A DNA stretch of 64,000 nt, from contig NZ_JACJQJ010000032.1 in NCBI RefSeq assembly GCF_014696615.1, positions 1-64,000 on the forward strand, written 5' to 3'. Under the pieces are notes generated by a model, which made no database searches, was not told where the DNA came from, and worked only from the letters and a program-made list of their open reading frames with translations. The position numbers were made by a program, and so were the translations under genes. Of this stretch, positions 10,178-21,681 are shown in pieces. Source of the stretch: Nostoc linckia FACHB-104. GTDB taxonomy: Bacteria; Cyanobacteriota; Cyanobacteriia; Cyanobacteriales; Nostocaceae. Numbering within the stretch: position 1 is the stretch's first letter; each line of letters begins with the position of its first letter.

Positions 10178-11218
10178 TTAGCGAATTCTGACAAATCCGG
10201 CTTTAGCAATTAATTCTTGACCTTGAGGTGTCAGTAGCCAATTAGCATAAGCTTCTCCTGCTTGCTGATCGCCTTGTCCATTTTGTTTCACAATTACAAA
10301 TAATCGCCTAGTAATCGGGTATTCAGCTTTTTGAAAGGCGGCTGCATTGATTTGGTTACGCTGTTGCGGACACTGTTGTAGAGGAACAAAAGGTTCTTGA
10401 TAAGGGGGGATGAGTTGATCGGATGTCCGTCCCAGGGGTAAAGGTTGAACAGTACATTGTCCAACTACTTCCGGGGCAGAAGCATAATAAATTGCGCCAG
10501 GATTCTTGGAGACTTCCTTTAAAGCTTGAGTTGTCGTGGCGATAAACTTGATATTTGCAGCAAATTTTTCACCTGCCATAATATTTTGATCGAAAAATTC
10601 GATAGTCCCTCCCTCTTCTAAACGGCGAGAGTAAGCTGTAATTGGTAAATTGGGGCCATTCACCTGTTGCCAATTAGTTAGCTTACCCGTATATATATCT
10701 TTAAGCTGTGTCAGAGTTAAACCAGGAATTTTGAGGCTGGGGTGAACTGCGATCGCAATCCCATCAATTGCTACTGGAATTTCTTTGAGTTTAAATCCCC
10801 GTTGTTGCGCCTTTTGGTATTCCTCATCTTTTAATGAGCGAGATGATTGGGAAAAAGCCAGTTGGTTATCCAACAGCATTTTAATCCCAGTACCAGATCC
10901 AGGCGCACCAGTAGTGGGATCTGTATAACGTAATTGAAACTGGGGCCATAGCTTTTGCATTCTTGGTTCTACTTCTTTGCGAATGGGAGCCCAAGTAGTA
11001 CTTCCTCCATAGCTAAATAATCCTGAAGGAAGAGGATTTGTTTTTTGAGCAATGTCATCCTGTGGCTGAAAAACTTGGCGGGAAGAATTATTAGTAAAAC
11101 TCTCAATTACACCAGAGTTGTTAGCCAACCACCAAAATACAACACCCACTAACCCTAGTGTGATGGTCAAAGCTAAAACCAAAACACCAGTTTCATTCGT
11201 TCCGTTCCGTGGCGACAT
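10178..11218 (-). CDS. PstS-like substrate-binding protein (second copy)
   Basis: Paralogue of the preceding gene, 346 residues: one N-terminal membrane anchor (VLVLALTITLGLVGVVFWWL), then GLFSYGGSTTWAPI and the same PBP fold to the shared end TPQGQELIAKAGFVRIR. The frame continues upstream to 11251, but ATG 11218 gives MSPRNGTNETG, aligning with MSQKNETP of the sister protein, so it is preferred. A tandem Pho box lies about 57-75 bases upstream, so phosphate starvation probably induces this copy. The arrangement indicates tandem duplication followed by divergence, possibly in regulation as well as sequence. Confidence 0.84.
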   Translation of the reverse strand: MSPRNGTNETGVLVLALTITLGLVGVVFWWLANNSGVIESFTNNSSRQVFQPQDDIAQKTNPLPSGLFSYGGSTTWAPIRKEVEPRMQKLWPQFQLRYTDPTTGAPGSGTGIKMLLDNQLAFSQSSRSLKDEEYQKAQQRGFKLKEIPVAIDGIAIAVHPSLKIPGLTLTQLKDIYTGKLTNWQQVNGPNLPITAYSRRLEEGGTIEFFDQNIMAGEKFAANIKFIATTTQALKEVSKNPGAIYYASAPEVVGQCTVQPLPLGRTSDQLIPPYQEPFVPLQQCPQQRNQINAAAFQKAEYPITRRLFVIVKQNGQGDQQAGEAYANWLLTPQGQELIAKAGFVRIR

Positions 11219-11274
11219 AGTTGTAGTTTTGATTTGTGGATATACAGGCAATGTCCCATTTTGAAAATATTTAT

Positions 11275-11293
11275 AGGTTAACAGAAGGTTAAG
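11275..11293 (-). promoter_or_regulatory. Pho box upstream of the second PstS-like gene
   Basis: Read on the minus strand, CTTAACCT-TCT-GTTAACCT: two 8-base repeats separated by three bases, the arrangement bound by SphR/PhoB-type regulators in cyanobacteria. It directs transcription toward the gene ending at 10178. Confidence 0.7.
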
Positions 11294-11424
11294 CTTTGAT
11301 TGTTATTCGCTGCAGTAAATATTAAAAAATAAATAATCTGAAGCTTATTAAGCTGCTTTAATAAAGTGTAATCAATTGTAAAATATCTAACCTCTGAAAT
11401 GAATTTCATCAGACTGATAATGGT

Positions 11425-12825
11425 TCACAGAATTAAGGAAAGCAATTTGTAAATCAACCTAAATAGTGCAGTGAGTGCAATACTTACTAATGCCGCCGCC
11501 ACTGCCAAAACAACTACTTGCTGAATGCCGAGTTCACTGCGTAATAAAGGCAGAAAAAAGATAATCGCAAAAGTAATCGCTGGAATAATTAATAAATCTA
11601 ATTTTTCAATCCACCTTCTAGTTTGGGCGAAAATTAGCATCCCCAAAATCAAAGCGGAAATGCTAAAAGTTGTAATCAAGTTATGTAACAAACTAAAAAG
11701 AGCGATCGCAATTAATGCACCTTCAAACCCGCTAAAAGCTGCTCCCGCTAATAATTCCCAGGTCGAAAAAGCTGCTACTGGTGGTAGCGATGGTGAAACA
11801 GCAGCACGCGAATTTTTTACGGTTGGTGGTGATGTCCGCGATTTAGGAGAAATTTGTGTTGGTGGTGTTAACTGTGATGGGTTGATTTCAGCTAGTGCAT
11901 TTAAAACTTCTTGTGCTGACTGAAAGCGTTGATTAGCAGCAGGCAGTAACATCTTATCTAAAATATCAGCTAGACGTGGTTGCACATTTACTAGCGTGCG
12001 CCAGACCCATTGATTACTATAGCCATCAAATAACTTAGTTGCTTCCTGACCAGTCAGCAAGGTCAGGACAGTTACAGCTAAAGCATATAAATCTGTAGAG
12101 GGGAAAACCTGATTGCCAGCCATCTGCTCAGGTGGTGCAAATCCCATAGAATAAATTCCTGTGGAAGAAGCAGCTGGGGAATTAGTCACTTGCTTAACTG
12201 CACCAAAATCTAATAAAAAAAGTTTGCCATCACGACGGCGCATAATGTTAGATGGCTTAATATCTCTGTGGATAATGCCTCGCTCATGAACAAACTTTAG
12301 TACCTTGAGGATTTCTTGCAGTACCTCGAAAATTTCTGGTTCGGAAAATCTACCTTTTTTAATTAATTCTTCCTCAAGATTCTGCCCGTTAATATATTCT
12401 TGTACTAAATAGAAAAATTGGTCTTGCTGTCCTGGTTGCAAGCTTTGAACTGTAATGGGAAAAAAAGCAAATAAATCAGGTATTTGGTCGTGTTCGTTGC
12501 CTATATGGGCTAAAACTTCTGCTTCTCTTTCAAATAACTGTTGTGCTAGATGCAGTTGAGTAGATGTTAAATTGCCTGTAGGTTGAAACTGCTTCACTAC
12601 ACATTGGCGCATTCCCGGAATCCGGCGATCAAGTGCCAAAAATGCTGCTCCAAAACCGCCTCTACCTAACAACTTGATGGGTACATATCGACCATCTAGC
12701 ATCAATGGCATTCCACAGGCAGTGCAGTATTTTTGTTGTGCTGTTTTCAGGGTCGTGTTATCATCCAAATCCGCAAAATAGTTTTGTGGACGTGGACAGC
12801 GTGGACGAGTGCAGTAGACTTCCAT
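11425..12825 (-). CDS. Zinc-finger Ser/Thr protein kinase with membrane C-terminus
   Basis: A 466-residue Hanks-type kinase of the cyanobacterial 4-Cys class. The N-terminus has a paired-Cys motif (CTRPRC and CTAC) typical of these kinases. The kinase domain spans about 50-320: Gly loop LLGRGGFGAAF, ATP-binding Lys in VVKQF, catalytic loop HRDIKPSN and activation segment LDFGAVKQ. All catalytic residues are present. A Pro/Ser-rich linker leads to three or four hydrophobic segments at the C-terminus, so the kinase is probably anchored with its catalytic part in the cytoplasm. Substrate is unknown. It lies upstream of the PstS-like genes on the same strand, with 206 bases between. Confidence 0.88.
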   Translation of the reverse strand: MEVYCTRPRCPRPQNYFADLDDNTTLKTAQQKYCTACGMPLMLDGRYVPIKLLGRGGFGAAFLALDRRIPGMRQCVVKQFQPTGNLTSTQLHLAQQLFEREAEVLAHIGNEHDQIPDLFAFFPITVQSLQPGQQDQFFYLVQEYINGQNLEEELIKKGRFSEPEIFEVLQEILKVLKFVHERGIIHRDIKPSNIMRRRDGKLFLLDFGAVKQVTNSPAASSTGIYSMGFAPPEQMAGNQVFPSTDLYALAVTVLTLLTGQEATKLFDGYSNQWVWRTLVNVQPRLADILDKMLLPAANQRFQSAQEVLNALAEINPSQLTPPTQISPKSRTSPPTVKNSRAAVSPSLPPVAAFSTWELLAGAAFSGFEGALIAIALFSLLHNLITTFSISALILGMLIFAQTRRWIEKLDLLIIPAITFAIIFFLPLLRSELGIQQVVVLAVAAALVSIALTALFRLIYKLLSLIL

Positions 12826-13008
12826 TTTAGTTATTCGTCAATAGTCCATAGTCAGTAGTCCATAGTACAGCGTGCTTAAATCAAGTTATTTTTCAACACA
12901 GTGGTAGAGCCTAGAATCAAAGTTTTTTTGAGTGCCAGATGCTCTCAAATCCAGCGACCTAACGCACTGGCTCTTTTGACTTCTTAGGCAGCGGTAATAG
13001 TCTTTTTA

Positions 13009-13045
13009 ACTAATGACTAATGACTAATGACTAATAACTAATGAC
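13009..13045. repeat. Heptamer tandem repeat (TAATGAC units)
   Basis: About five copies of a 7-base unit read CTAATGA, the last ones slightly degenerate. Short tandem heptamers (STRR type) are typical of heterocystous cyanobacteria. It lies in the spacer downstream of rbcR. Confidence 0.7.
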
Positions 13046-13051
13046 CAGAGG

Positions 13052-14065
13052 TTAGTCTTCGTCAGAGGAGTTGGGTATTACTGCATCCAATGTATTGACC
13101 ATTAAATTTTTTTGTGTCAATTTTAACACATTGTGGTTCCATCCAGGGGTAGCAAACTGGGGCAAGATTTCCTGACTAAATGCCTCTGCCGCCTTAGAGC
13201 GATAACGATTGGGATTAAAAATCAGCCAAAGTGTGCGCTTCACAACAACCCCTTCAATTGGGGCGCAGTGTAATACACCCATTTGTAACTCTTTAGCAAT
13301 AGCGGATGTGGAAACAAACGCAGCCCCTAAACCTGATTGCACGGCATTCTTAATGGCTTCTATGGAATTTAATTCCATTTCGATTTTAAACCGCCTAGTA
13401 TCAATCTCACAGCGTGCTAGCACTTGGTCAATGACTTTGCGAATAGTGGATTGGGAATCTAGAGCAATGAATTGGAGTTTATAAAGGTCGTCTTTTTGAA
13501 TAGTTTCAAGTTTGGTTAAGGGATGAAACACAGGTAATATCAACACCAGTTCATCTTCAGCGTAGGGAAGAATTTCTAGAGATTCGGCTAATTCACCAGG
13601 AATCTCACCGCCAATAATGGCTAAATCTACCTGTCCGTTAGCTACACTCCAAGCAGTGCGCCGCGTTGAGTGGACGTGTAATTGCACCGCCACATCAGGA
13701 TATTTTTGCCTAAACATCCCAATCATTTTCGGCAGCAGATAGGTACCTGTGGTTTGAGAAGCACCGACAATTAAAGTGCCACCTTGGAGATTTTGTAAAT
13801 CTTCAATAGCACGGCATGTTTCTTGACACAGACTGAGGATTTTTTCCCCGTAACTCAGAAGTAAATGTCCAGCTTCAGTTAATTGGGCACGTCGTCCTCC
13901 ACGGTCAAATAAAGGTACATCTAGCTGCCGTTCTAAGTTTTGCACTTGCAAACTAACGGCAGGTTGGGAGACATAAAGACTATCAGCGGCGCGCTTGAAG
14001 CTCCCTTCTAGGGCGATCGCTTTGAGAATACGTAACTGATCTAAAGTGAAAGGAAGGTCAGACAT
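13052..14065 (-). CDS. rbcR: LysR-type regulator RbcR
   Basis: A 337-residue LysR-family regulator with the typical RbcR/Ycf30 sequence, an activator of RuBisCO and carbon-fixation genes in cyanobacteria and red-lineage plastids. The N-terminal helix-turn-helix is [16 protein letters not shown] with [20 protein letters not shown]. The effector domain runs from about residue 95 to 310 and includes [14 protein letters not shown]. The extension after residue 310 is weakly conserved. It is divergent from the NnrU gene, and ndhF and ndhD follow nearby, matching its role in carbon metabolism and cyclic electron flow. ATG at 14065 fits the conserved start [11 protein letters not shown]. Confidence 0.88.
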   Translation of the reverse strand: MSDLPFTLDQLRILKAIALEGSFKRAADSLYVSQPAVSLQVQNLERQLDVPLFDRGGRRAQLTEAGHLLLSYGEKILSLCQETCRAIEDLQNLQGGTLIVGASQTTGTYLLPKMIGMFRQKYPDVAVQLHVHSTRRTAWSVANGQVDLAIIGGEIPGELAESLEILPYAEDELVLILPVFHPLTKLETIQKDDLYKLQFIALDSQSTIRKVIDQVLARCEIDTRRFKIEMELNSIEAIKNAVQSGLGAAFVSTSAIAKELQMGVLHCAPIEGVVVKRTLWLIFNPNRYRSKAAEAFSQEILPQFATPGWNHNVLKLTQKNLMVNTLDAVIPNSSDED

Positions 14066-14282
14066 AAGGCTAAACCTGCAAACAAGAAAGGAGCGGCTTT
14101 AGCAAGAAATCAGCATTTCACACTGAGCTAGCTCAGTGTGATTAATTGCATCTTAAACTGGGAAGATTGACTCGAAAAAGACAGTAGCACAACATCTTGA
14201 CTAAAGTCCTCTTTTGAATACTTTGTGGTATTTGTGGTACTGATCTAAGTTTTCTTTAATTTACTTCACCTACGTATAAGTT

Positions 14283-14999
14283 ATGATGCCGATTTCTTGG
14301 TTAACCCCCAGTCATTTTGTCATATTGGGGTTACAGTTAGTTTTTGCGATCGCGCACAGTGGAGGTGCTGCTTTACGGCCTGTGGCAGAAAAATACCTTG
14401 GGACAAGGCTTTACCGGATTTTATTTGCCTTAGTTAGTCTGCCTTTGGCTGTAATATTAATTATTTACTTTTTTAATCACCGTTATGATGGTTTGCAACT
14501 TTGGCAGGTAAAAGATGTACCTGGTGTACAAATTTTAGTTTGGGTGCTGTCGGCGATTTCTTTTATATTTTTATATCCTGCTACCTTCAATTTACTAGAA
14601 ATTGCCGCTATCCAAAAGCCTGAGGTTCATCTTTACGAAACAGGAATCATTCGCATTTCCCGTCATCCCCAAATGGTAGGACAAATCATTTGGTGTGTTG
14701 CTCATACTCTCTGGCTAGGTACTACTTTTACCCTAGTTACCTCAATTGGTTTGGTGCTGCATCACTTGTTTGGTGTTTGGCACGGGGATCGCCGCCTCAC
14801 TCAACGTTATGGTGAAGCTTTTGAAGTTGTGAAACAGCGGACTTCAATTATTCCCTTTTTAGCAATTATTGACGGTCGTCAATCTCTTAAATTGCAAGAA
14901 TTTCTCCGTCCTGCCTATTTAGGAGTAGCTATTTTTGTAGCTTTGCTTTGGTGGTCGCACCCCCTGTTATTGGCAGCAACTAGTAAGTTAACATGGTAG
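14283..14999 (+). CDS. NnrU family membrane protein (Z-ISO-like)
   Basis: A 238-residue integral membrane protein with about six hydrophobic segments. It belongs to the NnrU family, which includes plant 15-cis-zeta-carotene isomerase (Z-ISO), a haem enzyme of carotenoid synthesis, and denitrification-linked NnrU. Conserved features visible are FAIAHSGGAALRP near the N-terminus, RISRHPQMVG in the middle and LHHLFGVWHGDRRL. His residues in these segments are candidates for haem ligands by analogy with Z-ISO. Position beside rbcR and ndhF suggests a photosynthetic role, but the reaction is not proven by sequence. Start is ATG 14283; ATG 14286 follows directly. Confidence 0.82.
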   Translation: MMPISWLTPSHFVILGLQLVFAIAHSGGAALRPVAEKYLGTRLYRILFALVSLPLAVILIIYFFNHRYDGLQLWQVKDVPGVQILVWVLSAISFIFLYPATFNLLEIAAIQKPEVHLYETGIIRISRHPQMVGQIIWCVAHTLWLGTTFTLVTSIGLVLHHLFGVWHGDRRLTQRYGEAFEVVKQRTSIIPFLAIIDGRQSLKLQEFLRPAYLGVAIFVALLWWSHPLLLAATSKLTW

Positions 15000-15409
15000 C
15001 TTTAGATGATCCCCGATATCAGAAGATACTACCCAAATAGATGAAAATATCAAATTATCCTTTGCTACCAAATCAATGTAGGATAAATTCAAATAGCTGC
15101 GAGTGGGGGTGTATGAAGTCGGTTTGAGATTTTAAGTTGGTAGTTGCTAGAAAATAAATTGTGCTAGGAAGTAAATAGCAAATTCAGTCTGAATTGCCAG
15201 ACAATGGTGGCTATCAAGACTTGAACATCCAAAAAAGCAACCGTGAATGTCGCGTTGGCTTTGATCTTAACGCCGCAATCAACGCGCTCGATTTTGTCTA
15301 AACAACTATCTTTGTGTCTAACAGAGCGTCTATCGGCAGTAACTTGCTTGCCAATACCACTACTGCTGATAATTAGTTTGATTAAAAACCCTATAATTCT
15401 AGAGGCATC
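15000..15409. other. Spacer before the thioredoxin-like gene
   Basis: Frames on both strands stay open for 70-93 codons, but none resembles a known protein and none has a clear ribosome site. They could be remnants of a decayed gene. The thioredoxin-like gene promoter should lie here. Confidence 0.35.
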
Positions 15410-15790
15410 ATGGTGTTGTCGGTTAGTGAGCGGACATTTACTCAAGAAGTTTTAGAATCTCCAATTCCGGTTTTAGTAAATTTTGAAGCACCCTGGTGTG
15501 GCTTGTGCCGCATTATCCACCCCTTATTATTGCAATTTCAAGACCAATGTAAGGAGCAAATAAAATTAGTTGGTGTTAACGCTGACCAAAATTTTAAACT
15601 CTCTACCACTTATCGCTTGAAATCACTACCAACTTTACTGTTGATTGAAAATGGCACTATCCAGCATCGTCTTGAGGGTTTCCGTGGCAGAGACGATTTA
15701 CGTCGAGCTCTAGAAGAAATTAAAGTGAGCTACAGCGATCGCTCTGGTAGTTACAATAGCCCCAAAACCGTAGACTTAGGCTGTCGCTAA
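15410..15790 (+). CDS. Thioredoxin-domain protein (WCGLC active site)
   Basis: A 126-residue thioredoxin-fold protein with the redox pair Cys30/Cys33 in PWCGLC and the cis-proline loop SLPTLLLIENG near residue 75. The active site is CGLC rather than the classic CGPC, which usually raises redox potential. It is likely a cytosolic or stromal-side disulfide reductase. A short C-terminal tail after about residue 105 is not part of the fold. It lies directly upstream of ndhF and is followed by its own terminator. Confidence 0.88.
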   Translation: MVLSVSERTFTQEVLESPIPVLVNFEAPWCGLCRIIHPLLLQFQDQCKEQIKLVGVNADQNFKLSTTYRLKSLPTLLLIENGTIQHRLEGFRGRDDLRRALEEIKVSYSDRSGSYNSPKTVDLGCR

Positions 15791-15954
15791 GTCTGATTAC
15801 CAAATTTTTGAAGCAAAATTTTTCAACTGTTGAGTATAAGCCCCTGGATTGATCCTTGGAATCAATCGAAAATTCCCAATACCAAATCCAAAATTGATTG
15901 ACTGTTGACTATTGATGATTAATTTGATAAAGCAAATCTAAAACCAAGCTTAAC

Positions 15955-15987
15955 ACCCCACCGCAATACCTGTCGGTGGGGTATTTT
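15955..15987 (+). terminator. Intrinsic terminator after the thioredoxin-like gene
   Basis: ACCCCACCG (15955-15963) pairs perfectly with CGGTGGGGT (15974-15982), followed by TATTTT. It separates this gene from the ndhF leader. Confidence 0.85.
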
Positions 15988-16009
15988 ATGCTAAAGGGTG
16001 TGTGTCACA

Positions 16010-16345
16010 ATTATTAACAGTTCGACCTGACAGTTGCCTGAGGACGGACAGTTGACCGTAATGGAGATTGCTTGAAAGTTAAGATACGTACCCTAACCGA
16101 CGGCAAGCCATTCGGGAAACTACGAGAAACCCAGCACTCACAGCAGTTGCCTGGGTTGGGAAAATGCAACTTGTTTGCTACTCTTTGGGAAGCCCCCTGG
16201 ATAATGTCTACAAGTCCCTGCGGTTCAGACCCATCCTGGGGGAAGCCACAGCAGTGTCTCTCAACTTCTTTCTCTGTTCTAGTCCTCTGAAGACCGTCAG
16301 CAGCACTGTTTTAACTTAGTCAAGAATCCTAAAAAGTACGCGTCA
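16010..16345 (+). other. Structured leader region upstream of ndhF
   Basis: After the terminator, about 330 bases precede ndhF with no convincing gene (the 72-codon frame at 16072 resembles nothing). The stretch is more GC-rich than other spacers and can fold. AACCCAG (16128-16134) pairs with CTGGGTT (16151-16157). CCCCCTGGAT (16193-16202) pairs with ATCCTGGGGG (16233-16242) with a single mismatch. This looks like a long structured 5' leader or a separate small RNA. It does not match any riboswitch class I can recall. Confidence 0.4.
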
Positions 16346-16348
16346 GTG

Positions 16349-18448
<2,100 letters not shown>

Positions 18449-18458
18449 GGAGATTTCT

Positions 18459-18502
18459 GAGTGCTGAGTTCTGATTAATAAGAGAATTCGGAATCAGCAC
18501 TC
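18459..18502. repeat. Inverted repeat after ndhF
   Basis: GAGTGCTGA (18459-18467) is complementary to TCAGCACTC (18494-18502). Relatives of this GAGTGCTGAGT sequence are frequent in Nostoc spacers. Without a T run it is more likely a repeat or RNA-stabilising hairpin than a terminator. Confidence 0.5.
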
Positions 18503-18717
18503 GTTAAGCAATTAATCACTTCTGATAGCTTCGTATCTAGTGAATAGTGAAATATTGTGTTTAATAGAGATGAAGGCGGGCTAAACCATTTACCTACCTT
18601 CATCTTTCTTCATTTTTGTTAAATCAACCTAACAAGGGAGACCAAATCTCAAAAAAGCTGCTACTTAATAGCTAGTGACTTTTTGCCAAACATGATTTTG
18701 ATTGCAGACGAATTGCG

Positions 18718-20292
18718 ATGAATACAGCTAATTTCCCGTGGCTGACGACGATTATTCTGTTGCCAATAGCCGCGTCGCTACTGATTCCTATCATCCCAGA
18801 TAAAGACGGCAAAACAGTGCGCTGGTACTCCCTCATCGTAGGGCTGATAGATTTCGCACTAATTGTTTACGCTTTTTATACTGGGTACGATTTCTCAAAT
18901 CCCGATTTGCAGTTGGTGGAGAGTTACCCCTGGTTACCACAGCTGGATTTGAATTGGTCAGTAGGGGCAGATGGCTTATCCATGCCCCTAATTATTTTGA
19001 CTGGATTCATTACCACGCTGGCGATTTTAGCAGCCTGGCCTGTAACCTTTAAGCCAAAGTTATTTTACTTCTTGATTTTGGCAATGTATGGCGGTCAGAT
19101 TGCCGTGTTCGCCGTCCAGGATATGCTGTTATTTTTCCTGGTATGGGAACTGGAACTAGTGCCAATCTACTTCCTGCTGTCAATTTGGGGAGGCAAAAAG
19201 CGGCAATATGCAGCGACAAAGTTTATTTTGTACACCGCTGGCGGATCGCTGTTTATTTTGCTGTCTGCCCTGACAATGGGATTTTACGGCGATACAGTAA
19301 CTTTTGATATGAGGGCGCTGGCTCTTAAGGACTTCGCTCTCAATTTCCAACTAGCACTATATGCTGGATTTTTGATTGCCTACGCCGTTAAGTTGCCAAT
19401 CATCCCTTTGCATACCTGGCTCCCAGATGCTCACGGTGAAGCTACAGCCCCGGTGCATATGTTATTGGCAGGTATTCTGCTGAAAATGGGTGGTTATGCC
19501 TTAATTCGGATGAACGCCCAAATGCTACCCGATGCCCACGCTTATTTTGCGCCCGTCTTAGTGGTATTGGGGGTGGTAAATATCATCTACGCCGCCCTGA
19601 CATCCTTTGCCCAGCGTAACTTGAAGCGGAAAATCGCCTACTCCTCAATTTCCCACATGGGCTTTGTCATGATTGGTATTGCCTCATTCACAGATTTGGG
19701 ATTAAGTGGGGCAGTATTACAAATGGTTTCCCACGGTTTGATTGGGGCAAGTTTATTCTTTCTTGTCGGTGCAACTTATGACCGGACACATACCCTGATG
19801 TTGGATGAAATGGGTGGTGTCGGCAAGAGAATGCCGAAAATTTTCGCTATGTTTACTACCTGTTCAATGGCTTCTTTAGCTTTGCCAGGAATGAGCGGTT
19901 TCGTAGCAGAATTAATGGTGTTTGTAGGCTTTGCTACCAGCGATGCATATAACTCCACATTTAAAGTCATCGTGGTATTCTTGATGGCAGTTGGAGTAAT
20001 TTTAACTCCAATTTATTTGCTCTCAATGTTACGTGAAATTTTCTACGGTCAAGAGAACGAAGAATTAGTTTCTCACCAAGCATTGATTGATGCTGAACCG
20101 CGCGAAGTCTTTATCATTGCTTGTTTGTTAGTGCCAATTATTGGTATTGGTTTCTATCCCAAGCTACTAACTCAGATGTATGACTCTACAACAGTGCAGT
20201 TAACAGCAAAATTGCGGGATTCAGTGCCAACCTTAGCACAACAAAAAGAATTACCAAAAGTTTCTTTAGTTGCGCCAGAAATTGGTAAATAA
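18718..20292 (+). CDS. ndhD: NDH-1 subunit 4 (NdhD1)
   Basis: NdhD is another antiporter-like proton-pumping subunit of NDH-1, working with NdhF in the distal membrane arm. The 524-residue protein has about 14 hydrophobic segments, [20 protein letters not shown] with the conserved Glu, and [18 protein letters not shown]. Pairing with the F1-type ndhF just upstream (269 bases) indicates the NDH-1L form. A hairpin in the spacer (GATGAAGG 18569-18576 with CCTTCATC 18597-18604) may attenuate transcription, so the pair may not be a simple operon. A strong terminator follows. Confidence 0.94.
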   Translation: MNTANFPWLTTIILLPIAASLLIPIIPDKDGKTVRWYSLIVGLIDFALIVYAFYTGYDFSNPDLQLVESYPWLPQLDLNWSVGADGLSMPLIILTGFITTLAILAAWPVTFKPKLFYFLILAMYGGQIAVFAVQDMLLFFLVWELELVPIYFLLSIWGGKKRQYAATKFILYTAGGSLFILLSALTMGFYGDTVTFDMRALALKDFALNFQLALYAGFLIAYAVKLPIIPLHTWLPDAHGEATAPVHMLLAGILLKMGGYALIRMNAQMLPDAHAYFAPVLVVLGVVNIIYAALTSFAQRNLKRKIAYSSISHMGFVMIGIASFTDLGLSGAVLQMVSHGLIGASLFFLVGATYDRTHTLMLDEMGGVGKRMPKIFAMFTTCSMASLALPGMSGFVAELMVFVGFATSDAYNSTFKVIVVFLMAVGVILTPIYLLSMLREIFYGQENEELVSHQALIDAEPREVFIIACLLVPIIGIGFYPKLLTQMYDSTTVQLTAKLRDSVPTLAQQKELPKVSLVAPEIGK

Positions 20293-20325
20293 CAAAAGAT
20301 TGATAGTTGATATGACTATTAATTG

Positions 20326-20355
20326 AAGGGCGGGTATATAACCCGCCCTTTTTTA
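20326..20355 (+). terminator. Intrinsic terminator after ndhD
   Basis: AAGGGCGGGT (20326-20335) and ACCCGCCCTT (20341-20350) form a perfect stem with a 5-base loop, followed by a T run. Confidence 0.93.
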
Positions 20356-20704
20356 TTAATGAAAGGAAAAATATCTACCGCTTCTTGAATCGTAATGTCA
20401 TACCATTTTGGATTTTGGATTTTGGATTGAGAATTGCCCTCTGAATCATGTTTGTGTAAATCCATCTGCTACACTAACTTTTCAAATTGGTATCAAAGAT
20501 TGTTTCAATAGTTTATAAACAAAATTAGCTGTATTAAATTTAACAATATTTTTATAAAATTAGAGATTGCTGCTATCTAGCTTGATTTTCACTAAAACCT
20601 CAAGTTTGCTGAGAACATCAGCAAAAAAGCCACGGACTATTTACACACCTCACTGAAATTATTTGCCTACAATCTATCCAGAGTCAGCATTTGCCATACC
20701 GCTC
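20356..20704. other. Spacer before the Uma2 gene
   Basis: Holds a repeat of TTTTGGATT units near 20405-20430, common in Nostoc spacers, then AT-rich sequence. No gene seen. Confidence 0.4.
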
Positions 20705-21427
20705 ATGTTAAACTACAACCCGTTGCATTGCTTGCCATCTTCCGAAGAATTACCCAACTCTGACGATACCCCTGTGGATAATCAATTACAGCATCTCATA
20801 CCTGCCTTGCTTGAAAGTACTCTGGCTATTGTTTGGTCAGAACGTTGGGATTGGTTTTTTGGTGTCACTATGGGTATTTATTATGACCCTAACCAACCAG
20901 TCCTTGTCCCTGATGGATTTCTTTGCTTGGGAGTTAAGCGCTTTGTTGATGAATATTTACGCTTGAGTTATGTGCTGTGGGAAGAAAAAGAGTTACCAAT
21001 TTTGGCATTAGAAGTTGTTTCCCAAATACATCGGGGAGAATATAGTAGTAAAAAAGAGTTGTACGCCAAAAAATTAGGAATTTTATACTATGTTGTATAT
21101 AATCCTCTACGGCGGAAAAAATCCTCATTGGAAGTGTATCGTCTCGTGGATGGGGAATATGTGCTTATGTCAGGTAGTCCTGTGTGGTTCCCAGAAATTG
21201 GTTTAGGAATTGGGAAACATCGAGGAATTTATCAAGGAATTGTGCGGGAATGGTTGTATTGGTATGACGAGAAAGGGCAAAGGTTACTCTCACTCGAAGA
21301 ATGCATTCAAGAAGCGGAAGAACGAGCGAGTTTTGCAGAACAAAAGCTTGTAGCAGCAGAAACAAGAGCGCGAATACTAGAAGAAAGATTAAGGGCTTTG
21401 GGTGTAGAACCAGAAACTTTAGCTTAA
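20705..21427 (+). CDS. Uma2 family (PD-D/EXK-like) protein
   Basis: A 240-residue member of the Uma2 family (DUF820), abundant in cyanobacteria and related to restriction-endonuclease folds. The core contains VLVPDGFLC and PILALEVVSQ followed by the Lys-containing SSKKELYAKKLGILYYVVYNP, matching the D-ExV-K pattern of the nuclease-like site. The C-terminus is a short coiled coil rich in Glu, Ala and Arg, also typical. The frame begins at a TTG at 20663; ATG 20705 (MLNYNP) is preferred. Biological role of these proteins is unknown. Confidence 0.85.
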   Translation: MLNYNPLHCLPSSEELPNSDDTPVDNQLQHLIPALLESTLAIVWSERWDWFFGVTMGIYYDPNQPVLVPDGFLCLGVKRFVDEYLRLSYVLWEEKELPILALEVVSQIHRGEYSSKKELYAKKLGILYYVVYNPLRRKKSSLEVYRLVDGEYVLMSGSPVWFPEIGLGIGKHRGIYQGIVREWLYWYDEKGQRLLSLEECIQEAEERASFAEQKLVAAETRARILEERLRALGVEPETLA

Positions 21428-21500
21428 TTAAAAAAGGTAAAGGTAAACCATAACAACCTTTACTCTTTACATTTTTTCTCTACAACAAATCATACCAATT

Positions 21501-21582
21501 CAAAATTCAAAATGACGCTCGTTAGCGTAGCGTCTCCCTTTGGGAGATGACTCGCTAACGCTACGCTAACAAAATTCAAAAT
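21501..21582. repeat. Palindromic repeat element with flanking direct repeats
   Basis: GTTAGCGTAGCG (21521-21532) and CGCTACGCTAAC (21559-21570) are perfect inverted ends, with TCTCCC/GGGAGA forming the inner stem. CAAAATTCAAAAT occurs on both sides (21501-21513 and 21570-21582). Elements with this GCGTAGCG core are frequent in Nostoc-type genomes. Confidence 0.7.
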
Positions 21583-21681
21583 TAAGAAAACCATATGTAG
21601 CAAGGGGTTTCGAGTTTGGATCTGTTGCTGAATTTTGGAGAATTAGTATCAATTTTTAAATTGCTATTAGTTTAAAAATGC

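Noticed and set aside
15164-15445. 93-codon minus-strand frame before the thioredoxin-like gene
   Set aside because: No family resemblance, no ribosome site, overlaps the start of the thioredoxin-like gene; could be a decayed remnant but cannot be supported.
16072-16290. 72-codon frame upstream of ndhF
   Set aside because: Its start lacks a ribosome site, the protein looks random, and the DNA is better explained by RNA hairpins.
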